In this document: piece after piece, positions 54,546 through 64,000 of the stretch
Numbering within the stretch: the stretch's first letter is position 1
Layout: every line of letters starts with the position of its first letter
NCBI GenBank assembly: GCA_903813345.2
Contig: CAIIXF020000012.1
Coordinates: 31,812,501 to 31,876,500, forward strand
Reading direction: 5' to 3'
DNA length: 64,000 bases
From: Owenia fusiformis
Lineage: Eukaryota > Annelida > Polychaeta > Sabellida > Oweniidae
Notes under the pieces: generated by a model
Database searches by the model: none
The model's input: only the letters and a program-made list of their open reading frames with translations
Told to the model about the DNA's origin: nothing
Position numbers and translations under genes: made by a program

Positions 54546-56698
54546 TAAGAACAACTTTAACATCACTGGCAAAAGTAACCTATTTTGACAACAACAATAA
54601 CATTTTTTAAATTGTGAAGTGTAAGTTTTTTTCTGGTTTTGGAGGAAATATAGTTTAATGAAATGTCAATGAAAACTGATGATGATTGCGAAAGCAGTAA
54701 AAAATATTTACCTGGCTGTTGTACCATAAGGACATCGTTACTGGAGTTCGATTGTCGCTTATAGGCTAGGCAAATGGAAGTTTAACATCCCAAAAATTGC
54801 AACAGTTTTTAAATTAGGCTTATATTGTATATTGATACCAGTTGAAAAACATATCAAAAATATAGAAAAATATATGCAGTGGACAAATATGAAATGTCAC
54901 ATTCTAGGTACCCCCCTCCAAATTTGAGTATGGGATTGTAAATATTTTTTAATTTCAAAATGAAATGCTCTTGTCAACTAAATGAGTAATATTATGATAG
55001 TTTACTGACATAAGAGCAACTAAAAATTGTTAACCAACTATTTGAGTGCAATAATTGGCATTTCTAGCCCCAAATATCTGAAAATAGGCCATCAAATAGC
55101 CCGAATTTAATATAACAATGTATTTATTTCTGTATCAATTCATGAGAATTGCATGAAAAAAATCAAGGGAGTTAATGTATACCTGAAAATTGTATTTGAT
55201 CAGTATCAGGGTCATTGGTTGAATATTGAGGGTGATAATAATATTTGAAATTTCAATATTTTACCACACCAATTTTTCGGGTGACCTTACTTTTGTTTAA
55301 TTACTTCCAAGATATGTCATATTTGAACTCAATAGCACAACTAAATTATTTGTAAAGGCTTATTTTGTCCTGAAAACAGTAATTTGATATGTTTTCAGGG
55401 AAGGATTATGTAAAAAAGTAGAAAAAACTGCAAATGCCAGGTGAAATATAGGGGAAGCCCTACTTTTAGTTGATAACTGCTAAATTATCAAATGTTTTGC
55501 CCTTACTATATTCAATTTGATACATTTTCTGTTAAAACAGAGAACGATTTGTTAGAAATTAAGTACAATCAGTGTTCTAAAAATATCCTTGAAAAGACAA
55601 AAAAATGTTAAATATCTCTGTCCCTGACATCAGGTTATTAATATGAGCCAAAAAAGGTAACCCAACCAAATTTTTGTTAATAACCCAGTCATTCAGCATG
55701 GATTTGACATCATATTTTGCACAATTACCTTGTTCAATGTTCTTTCATTCTACTAAGTGTCATTGATCTATCCTTAATAGTCACGATTTTATGGCCATTT
55801 ACAAAATGTGCTCAAAATATCGAAATGTGCCTGAATGACTGGACATCAATACCACCAGCTTTTTATCTGTGGACCTATTTTCTATACTAACAACCCTTGA
55901 AACATTAAAACAAGAGATGTTCTTAACCACACTGTGATAATGAGAATTGAAATGAAGAAGTTCAACTGTAGAATGTTGGATTTCAAGATGAAATTCAATA
56001 AAAAATGAGGAAAAGGTTTCTACGCTAATAAATTATACTGAGTTAACTAGTGTAACGCAAAGTAAATCCCTGGTCTTTATACAGGGCATGGTTTGATTAC
56101 CTTATGTTCATTATCAAAAATGCTGCCTTCATTTTGTAATCTTAACTTACATATATGTGTCTTAAAATAATGCTGATTAAATAAGCTTAATACTTTTATG
56201 TTGTAACAACAATCACTTTCAACCATGCCTATCACCAGCCTTCATTTTTTAGTCATCATTATTTTCATGATCAATAATGGAGGTACTTGCACAAATGCCT
56301 TTGCATACCTTACATGCCATAGAACAGTTATTCCATTTTCTGCAAGTACATCTCATAGAAGTTCAATCTGTCTTACACACACAATGGATGATCTCTAAGA
56401 GAGGGGAGCTGCAGGTAGGCAATAGACTAGATACGAGTACAAATATTCATTAAATATTCAAAATTCAAAATGATGTCATATTTGAAATATTCCCCATAGA
56501 CCCCATGTTACAAAATCACAAAAATTGAATTATCTTATCTTGTATTGAGGCAGTTTATTTCCCTTCCACTCCTGGATCTGAAGGTACGCTCTATAACTGT
56601 GGTATATATCCCGCAGCATCAGACGTTGGAGGAAGAACACGGGGCTGCAATAATTCAGATCTTGCTGCTCTCTTTTAATAGAATTTTTGAAGCCTAAG

Positions 56699-58495
56699 TA
56701 CGTTGTAACAAAATGTCAGAACATCGAAGGTACCAGGATGACCCAAAAAAATGCAACCCTCCATTTCTTCAATTTTTTTCTTAAATGGAGATAAATTGCT
56801 CTGAGATTCGGCACACAAGGACTTCATTCAATGTGGGATCCTCTGGCAAAGTTTTGATAATCATAGTCTTATATTTATAGAGTTATGGTTGTTTCAAAAT
56901 ATGCTCCAGATGTCGTCAATTTCGCTGAAAACAAACTTGCGATGTTCAAGGAAAACTGTTCATAGCACAGATGCATTCTTCCCCATGGGTATGGCTCAAA
57001 TTTTTGCAGCCATTGCTTATTGGAGTTCTGCAATTGCGGTAGGGTTATTTTCATACACATTATCCCTTAAATAACCCCATATATAGAAGTCGGGGGCATT
57101 GAGATCAAGACTGTGGGATGACCATGGGTTCTCCGTCCTAGGAAAGATCATCTTCTCATAGAAAGGACTAGTGAGCCAGGCTATGCTATCATTAGAAGTG
57201 TGAGAAGAAGCTCCATTCTTCTAGAACCACTGTTCTTGTCTATTGAAGCCTCTATGCCACTCTAGAACTGCCTAGAACATCCTGGGAGCGCAAACATTGC
57301 GCTGTGTGTTAACAGTAACATTGTTGGCATTATCAACCTCAAACCAAAAGGGGCTGATGATTTCATGTTTGGAAATTGGCAGCCCAAGCTGTGCATTTGA
57401 AAGAATGAAGGGGCCTTTGAAGCACTTCATCTGGAATTTGTGATCCCAGAACACATTATTTCTTGAGTTTACATGTTCAGAAAGAAGGGAATGTGATTCA
57501 TCTGAAAACCTAACATTGGAAATGGACGACATTTGGAGCATATTTTGGAACGACCATAGCTCTATCAATATAAGACTATGTTTATTGAAACTTTGCCAGA
57601 GGATCCCACATTGGATGAAGTTCTTGTGTGCAAAATTTCAGAGCGATTAACCTCCATTTAAGGAAAATTTTGAAGAAAAGGAGGGTTGCATTTTTTTGGG
57701 TCACCCTGTATTATGATTTTTCTTTTTTCCTTATTTCACACGTTGTAGGCAGAATTCCCACAACATTGTTATCACAAACATGTATCAGTATCATATGTTT
57801 AAAAAAATGTACATATTTGCGAACAAATAGTTCAGAAGACAACAGAATCGTCGATTTAATTCCTCACTTAAGTTACATAAATGGTATTTCGATATTAGTT
57901 AAGATCTGCACTTTTAACCCAAACCGAGGAATTAAAGGGGCAATAAGGACTGTAGAGAAAATAGGAAAGTTTTTTCATTTTTTCTGAGCTATCAAGGCAA
58001 TATTTGGTTAAACATCTTCTTTGACATACCTATTTTCTTAAAATGTATGGATAAATTATCAATTTCAGCATTAAGAAGTGTAAATTCAGTTCAAAGCTTC
58101 AAAAAGGGGACTTCCACTTTTATTTTTCTAAGATCCACCATGTTTCAAGAGGAATATCAGCTAAAATAATGTTTATCTAGGAGGTTTCTTTGTAGATAAT
58201 AAAAATAGATGTTAGTTTTGATGAAATATCCAAACTTAAATATATTTTGACACTTGTCCACGAACGTTGAATGACCCCTCTGCACTAATTATTGCACCTT
58301 TAAATCAAGAATTGTCTTCTAAGCTATTTTTGCGCAAACATGTACATTTTCTAAAACATGTGATACTGATACACGATTGTGAGAAAAAAACATCGTGGGG
58401 ATTCTGCGTACAACGCGTGAAAGAAAAATCGCACATTCGACGTTTAGACATTTTGTCATACCTAAACGGGCATATTCGAGAGGATCACCAGTGCT
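56699..58495. mobile_element. Older fold-back element interrupted by a mariner
   Basis: Left part 56699-56732 (GTAACAAAATGTCAGAACAT) and right part 57709-58495 together correspond to the intact element at 59200-59739. Shared words are CACACGTTGTAGGCAGAATT, ATGTATCAGTATCATATG, TCAGAAGACAACAGAATCGT and GAGGATCACCAGTG. The left terminus is lost. The break is exactly at a TA, where the mariner at 56733 sits. Confidence 0.7.
56733..57708 (-). mobile_element. Mariner/Tc1-type transposon with broken transposase
   Basis: Ends are CCAGGATGACCCAAAAAAAT and its inverse (ATTTTTTTGGGTCACCCTG), with TA at both edges. Arms are long (about 150 bp, to TAGAGTTATGG/CCATAGCTCTA). The minus strand encodes a degenerate DDE transposase. 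Recognisable pieces are VRFSDESHSLLSEHVNSRNN, ISKHEIISPFWFEVD, then NGASSHTSNDSIAW and YIWGYLRDNVYENNP. Several in-frame stops separate them, so it is dead. At 976 bp it is slightly short for the family. Confidence 0.8.
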
Positions 58496-59199
58496 TTTGG
58501 TAATTTAAAAACGACCGCTTGTCTTCTCAAGAACTCACTCTTTTTTATCTGCCTCAATGATAGCTTCTTGTCAATCCCATATATAACCAGAATGAGGTGT
58601 CACACCCCAGAAAAGCATGGATAAAGAAAATATTGTCACAGACCACTTTTCCCAAAGACAATCTTATTTCATTTATATCCAACATTTTGTTTCTTGGGTT
58701 GCTGCTTTTGGTTCAGGTTTGAAGAAAATGTTGAAGTTTGTGTTTTGTGCATGATAAATGAGAAGCACAAGGAGAACTGTATGAGTACTGTATTTGAGGT
58801 TGGAACACTTTGGATTGCAGTCTTCACAATCACAATATCTGCATCCGATTCTGAATGTGTAGCACATGTACACTCAATGTTTTCCAACCTGACAGACAGA
58901 ATTACCATCATTCCTACGCACTGAAATTCCTGAAATTATATTAATGAAAGACTCCCCAGATATCTGAGATTTAAATGTGCTCTATCAGTTTAAATTACCT
59001 TTAATAACCATAAAATCGTTTCTACAACATTATACATCCAGTTCCATAGTAATGTATTCTTAAGTAATGATTTATTTATCTGATGAATTTAAATATATGC
59101 AAATTTTGTAATTGCGGATTGTAATTGATAATTTAAACAATATTAAATTCCACAGAAACTACAATACATTATTTAGATAAGCCTAGTATAGAGCAGTTA

Positions 59200-59739
59200 C
59201 ACTGGTGATCCACTCGATTACGCTGGTTACCAAAACGATTCGTTTTGGTAACAAAATGTCGGAACATCCGGAAGGTACGATTTTTCTCGTTTCCTTATTT
59301 TACACGTTGTAGGCAGAATTCCCACGACATTTTTTAACACAAACGTGTATCAGTATCATATGTTTAAGAAAGTGTACATATTTGCGAACAAATAGTTCAG
59401 AAGACAACAGAATCATCGATTTACTTCCTCACTTAAGTTACATAAACGGTTTGGGTTAAAAGTGCAGATCTTAACTGTTTTTCGAAAAACCGTTTATGTA
59501 ACTTTAGTGAGGAAGTAAATCGACGATTCTGTTGTCCTCTGAGCTATTTTTTCGCAAACGTGTAGATTTTTTAAAACATATGATACTGATGCACGTAATT
59601 GTGAGAAAAAACGTCGTGGAAATTCTGCCTACAACGCGTGAAATAAGGAAAAAAGAAAAATCGTGCCTTCGACGTTCCGACATTTTGTTACCAAAACGAT
59701 TCGTTTTGGTAACCAACGTAATCGAGTGGATCACCAGTG
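59200..59739. mobile_element. Intact fold-back element with 5-bp TSD
   Basis: Termini CACTGGTGATCCACTCGATT are perfect inverse copies, flanked by AGTTA on both sides (59195-59199, 59740-59744). The arms continue almost to the centre (about 260 bp each). They include the palindrome AAAACGATTCGTTTT and a central AAAACGGTTT/AAACCGTTT pairing. No transposase is present. Confidence 0.85.
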
Positions 59740-59954
59740 AGTTACCAAATACCCTAATATCAGAGTGGTGATATGTAATTATTCATCAATTAAAAGTGAG
59801 GTCACCTTAACATTTCACCTGGTGCAACTAATAATTCCTATTTTCATACTAATAAGGTATAAACCTTCACAAAACCTGTATTTTAGATGATGACAAGCCT
59901 ATATAAATGATTTAGATGTCAACTCTAATACGAATGACATGCATTGTGGGAGTT

Positions 59955-60340
59955 TGTCATCAAAACTATAGTCTCCCATATGGTGGGCGGGGCAAAACTA
60001 TGAAAATGAAATATACTTTTTTTTCTTCATAAGTCTACACGTAAGAATTCTGATACTCACCAAATATTAAGTTCACATGAATATGTAACACCATGATTTT
60101 TTTCATGCTTTTCTGACAATCTGATCCTAAAATATCTAAATAGATATTCAAAACTATAGTCTCCCCTAGTGGGCGGGGCAAAACTATGAAAAAGAAATAA
60201 TTTTTTTCTTCCTAAGTATACAAGTTAGAAGTCTGATACTCACCAAATATAAAGTTCATATGAATATGTAACACCATGATTATTTATTTCATGGTTTTTT
60301 GACAAACTGATCCTAAAATATTTAAATAGATATGTGATAA
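59955..60340. repeat. Two tandem copies of a 185-bp unit
   Basis: CAAAACTATAGTCTCCC, GTGGGCGGGGCAAAACTATG, TCTGATACTCACCAAATAT, ATATGTAACACCATGATT and CTGATCCTAAAATAT occur in order twice, at about 59967 and 60151. Confidence 0.85.
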
Positions 60341-60884
60341 CATGCCTGTTTTGTGGCCTATTTTGTTATACTTTGGGGTCAAATGACCAATTACTGGTCT
60401 CAAAAATGATCAAAACGATATTTTAATTATTTGTGAATATGTGATCTATCGTAATAAAGCTTGAATACTTGACTAAAGTATTCCATTTGAGAACAAAAAA
60501 TTGTTTCCTACCAATACTCAATTTTTGGGTAGGGTTGTAGGGGGTACCTAGGAAGTGAAATTTCATATTTGTCCACTGCATACATTTTTCTATATTTTTG
60601 ATATGTTTTTCAACTGATATCAATACATAATATAAGACTAATTTAAAAACTGTTGCAATTTTTGGGATGTTCGGGCCGTTTATGAGCCCATTTGCTTGGC
60701 CTATTAATCTAGAAAACTAGCTGTACAATATGTTTCACAAAATTACCTGAACTCAGGAAACACTTTTCCAAATTACAAAAACTAAAATCTCAAATTGTGT
60801 GTCTATGTGGTAAAATGTAAAAAACTGAAGACCATTTTGTCGGCTAACATGTTTTAGATTAAAATCCTCGTATTAATGGCCAAG

Positions 60885-60958
60885 ACCTTGCAGCGAGAAG
60901 ACGGACCGGTTCGGGGCAATCTGCTTGTAGCGAGAAGACGGACCGGTTCGGGGCAATA
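60885..60958. repeat. Direct duplication of 36 bp
   Basis: AGCGAGAAGACGGACCGGTT followed by CGGGGCAAT is present twice in succession, identical. It is GC-rich against an AT-rich background. Confidence 0.85.
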
Positions 60959-61332
60959 GCTGATGAAATTCTTTGTCACAAGTTTGGCATTTTTTATAAA
61001 ATTAAACGCGCGTCATTGAAACTCACAAGATGTAAATAGCATGTCATTTACATCATACCTTGATGGGGAAAAATAGATCTTATATGTTAGAAGTACTAAA
61101 TAAAAGTTATCGTGAAAATGAGACAGTCGTTCTCGAGAGAAAAGAGCATAAATGCGCATTTAGAGAGTTTTGGTCCGTTTAAAAATCTGTAAAAAATTGG
61201 GGTACTTAAAAGCATCGGGAGGCATCATATATTTCAAACTAGACACGAGGAAGTCAATATTGAGCAAGTTATGGCTTTTTTAAATTCAAATAAAACCGTT
61301 AACCCGTACCGGTCCAGCTTTTGACCCGTACC

Positions 61333-62975
61333 CAGGGGCGTAGCCACATATACGCAGAATACGCAGCCGCGTACTATTGAGAGTCAGAAACCAAAAGTGC
61401 AAATTGAAATAAATCATTTATTTTAATCGAACAGTTGTTATGTTGTTATGTTTTAAATTGTCAAACAAGTGATTACAAGAGTTTATTTAAGCCCAGTCTG
61501 CCTTTGAACCCTATGCAAACATCTTTTTGGGGCTATTGTGAGGATGGACTGCGTGTTCCCGTCATATCCCCAGACCATATCATTCTAACGAGGGTGCACT
61601 TTTCTCCGTTGTCTGCAACTATATTGAAAACGGGTAATACACGTCGCACGAAAATGGGGACAATGCTTTAGCGTAACATTATGGCGTCAAAATACCAAAA
61701 CAAAACAATAGGGCGCAAACAGCCTTACAACGTCAAAACGACAAGCGTCACATTTTTAAAAAGTTTAATCAACCTAAAAATGAAATACTTTATCCTTATT
61801 TAATCATGATAAAATTCACAGGGTAGCAAGATCTCGAGGATAATATTTCTAGTAAAATGTTATTGAATTTTGAAACACGGTCAGGATATCCACTTATGGC
61901 GTTAGTAAAAATTGATATGTATGGAATTTGGGGTAAAAATCGTAGCGTCACATTTTTTCAAGTCTCGGAAATCAGCTCTTATTTTAATATTATTTGCAAA
62001 ATAAACAAACTTGTTTTTGTTTTGTAAATTTCGCAGTGACGATATTGTACAGCTGTACAGTTAATTTTTCTTTCAAATCAGACCTAAAGAAGGTTAAATG
62101 AAGGTAAACTTACTGCTCGTCCCCTTCCCTTCAAAACCTAATGATACAATTCAAAAGCGTTTAGACTAGGTGAGAGATGAAATATAAATATGTATTCAAT
62201 AATGATACAATTCAAAAGCGTTTAGACAAGGTGAGAGATGAAATATAAATGTATTCAATAATGATACAATTTAAAAGCTTTTAGACCGGTAGGTGAGAGA
62301 TGCAATACAAATGTATTCAATAACGATACAATAAGTGAGAGAATGGATGATCGTCAAGCATACTCTCACTCGAACATGACAACGTAGATTGATTAAGATA
62401 AAGAAGATTGATTCAAAATTCAGTATTTGTATCACTTATTGGATAGATTAACACTTAAAAGTACGTACAATTATTCTCGATTTACACCAGAGGATTTAAA
62501 TCACCAGTTACAACTCAAAGCAGTTAAAGATACTGTAAGTCTAAATTACGCAAAACAAGTAACGTTAAACGTTTCGGACCCTTTAAATAACAAGGTCCCG
62601 GGAACAAGACCATAAACAACGAGTCTAAACAACTCGTTTAGGTGTTTTTCAAATAATTATCATAGCATGGGTTGGCGACTCGGTATTGTCCTAGGGTCTG
62701 TAGATCCCGGCTGTAGAAACTTCAAAATGGAAATAGATGAATAATTACGTACGTTTTTCTACTTTTATTGTTTGTACCTGGAGTTCATGGCTTGGAAATC
62801 TACGAGAAAATCTTTTACGACAACTCAAACACTATTTTCAATACTTTAGAATAGCACCTAGAATCGCTCAGAACGCGCCAAATAAGCCCAAAAATCCCTA
62901 GTTTGGCTCGGCCTGCGGCCTCGCGGCTCGGCCTACGACCTCGCGTACTACCGCCACTAATCCTGGCTACGCCCA
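61333..62975. mobile_element. hAT-like non-autonomous element
   Basis: The left end CAGGGGCGTAGCCACATATA and right end (inward CATGGGCGTAGCCAGGATTA) are imperfect inverted repeats typical of hAT elements. Subterminal CGCAGCCGCGTACTA and GCGGCCTCGCGGCTCGGCCT words occur near the two ends. The interior contains about four copies of a 60-65 bp repeat (AATGATACAATTCAAAAGCG ... GGTGAGAGATG) at about 62135-62345. No transposase is recognised, and the 8-bp TSD could not be confirmed. Confidence 0.6.
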
Positions 62976-62999
62976 TGGTACCGGTCAATTTTCGTTAGC

Positions 63000-64000
63000 T
63001 GCGTATACCAAGGGTGGTATATAGTTATTGTTAAGTCATGATAGACACAATACATTGACTTGTTTGTTTGATTCTTCAACCGCCGCTGACATCTTTCGGA
63101 ACATAGAAAGACTAGAAGCCTCCTGAGTACCAAAGAGCCGCAAAATACCAATTAAAAAGTACTGTGAGACCTGTATATGATGTCATGATCGACTCGACTT
63201 AAAAAAGTAACCACAGGAAAGATGTATTGAAAAAACATATGTTAATTCTCACCCAGATAAGGTAACTCCACAACGAACTCACACGATAAGAAGGATTGGC
63301 GACTCAATATTACCACACAGTGCAATTCAGTATCAGACGTTAATTTGAAATATTTGCAATTTCCTAGAGCTAGTAGCAAATTCCACACAATGATACGTTC
63401 CCCCTGAATATTAACGATGTCATGATATAAAATCCATCATCATTTACTCTTAATTACCTCACATTTGCCTATAATACTAGAAACATACATTATATTTTTC
63501 TCAGGTTTTCGGAATATGTTCACATTATTCGTTTTCACATTTTCACATTTTTGAACATACCAAGACATGAAAAAGCAGGAAATTCTTCATGCACAAAACA
63601 CATTGTTCATGGAACTAAAACATCAAAATGATATTCATTTCGTCTATTTTAAATACTTATTCGAGTGACATAAATGTGTGTAAAAATCAATCGTAAAACT
63701 CGATATCACAATAATTACAAATTACTAACTTAAAGATTTATTGCCTTTTACGCAATTTTGATGAGCCTGTGTTCGGATATGCGGGTCAGCGAAAATTTTG
63801 CTGAACACATAACACAGAATTGAAAAAACAAACACAAGAAAAATAAAGATGCCATGGAGAAAGTCTCCTGAGTGCTGAAGAGCTACAAGATCCCCGGCGA
63901 GAAAATGCTTTAGACGTACATTATTATCATCATCACGATTTAAAAAGTGTAATAAAATCATATAAAAACATATGTTCATTTGCACCCAGTCAAGGTAACT
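63000..64000 (-). other. Duplicated segment at window end; possible 3' exon on minus strand
   Basis: Two related stretches share AAAACATATGTTAATTCTCA / CACCCAG-T-AAGGTAACT and CTCCTGAGT words about 720 bp apart (63105-63265 and 63855-64000). On the minus strand the right copy has an 86-aa open frame (63725-63985) with one likely membrane segment (GIFIFLVFVFSILCYVF) and a polar tail. The left copy is broken. It could be the last exon of a gene extending past the window. I do not recognise it. Confidence 0.3.

Larger units (their letters stand above)
54761..60714. repeat. Long inverted-repeat pair about 6 kb apart
   Basis: The left arm (about 54761-55110) and right arm (about 60290-60714) are inverse copies at roughly 70-75% by eye. 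They share TAGGCTAGGCAAATG, CATCCCAAAAATTGCAACAG, ATATGCAGTGGACAAATATG and ATAGGCCA blocks. They may be the termini of one large decayed transposon or two inverted copies of the same repeat. The space between is filled with younger elements and non-coding sequence. Confidence 0.55.

Noticed and set aside
61435-61671. 78-aa open frame inside the hAT-like element as a transposase
   Set aside because: No hAT dimerisation or DDE motif is visible and the frame is short.

Overview
This window looks like animal nuclear DNA. It is AT-rich, its coding capacity is split into short exons (44-202 bp) with GT-AG introns at positions typical of bilaterian genes, and it is crowded with fold-back elements, mariner/hAT-type relics and minisatellites. 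The recurrent TACATGTA-like words and the mix of repeats suggest a lophotrochozoan, most likely a mollusc; the phylum is an inference. There are no operons, CRISPR arrays or prokaryotic features.

I reconstructed five spliced genes by chaining exons whose splice sites and phases agree. (1) About 2.2-7.0 kb, plus strand: an ester hydrolase C11orf54 (PTD012/DUF1907) homologue, N-terminus unresolved. (2) 10.3-18.9 kb, minus strand: a SEC14-like CRAL-TRIO/GOLD protein of about 446 aa (copy A). (3) 28.1-38.8 kb, minus strand: a second SEC14-like gene of about 408 aa (copy B), in tandem with A, with a pair of 81-bp exons that look mutually exclusive. (4) 39.1-45.7 kb, plus strand: an NFATC2IP/NIP45 (Rad60/Esc2-type) protein with two C-terminal SUMO-like domains, head-to-head with copy B across about 310 bp. 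(5) 53.6-54.3 kb, plus strand: a Ly6/uPAR three-finger protein with a probable GPI signal; its first exon was not found.

The most striking feature is a recurring pattern. In all five genes a tandem array sits on, or immediately beside, an exon-intron junction and carries copies of that junction: an exon 3' end plus donor in the C11orf54 homologue, an exon 5' half plus acceptor in SEC14-like A, an acceptor-bearing 55-bp minisatellite in SEC14-like B, five 180-bp copies of acceptor plus exon start in NIP45, and about twelve 168-bp copies of acceptor plus exon start in the Ly6 gene. In the NIP45 and Ly6 arrays each copy could by reading be a complete, stop-free, phase-preserving 81-nt cassette exon ending in a GTAAAA donor. 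Whether this makes protein variety or only splicing noise needs RNA data.

The rest is gene-poor. 18.9-28.1 kb holds fold-back and MITE-like elements and minisatellites. 45.7-51.8 kb holds the NIP45 3' flank, a 38-bp minisatellite and a duplicated exon-like block. 54.3-64 kb is a nest of transposons: a long inverted-repeat pair about 6 kb apart, a mariner inserted inside an older fold-back element, an intact fold-back element with target-site duplication, and a hAT-like element.
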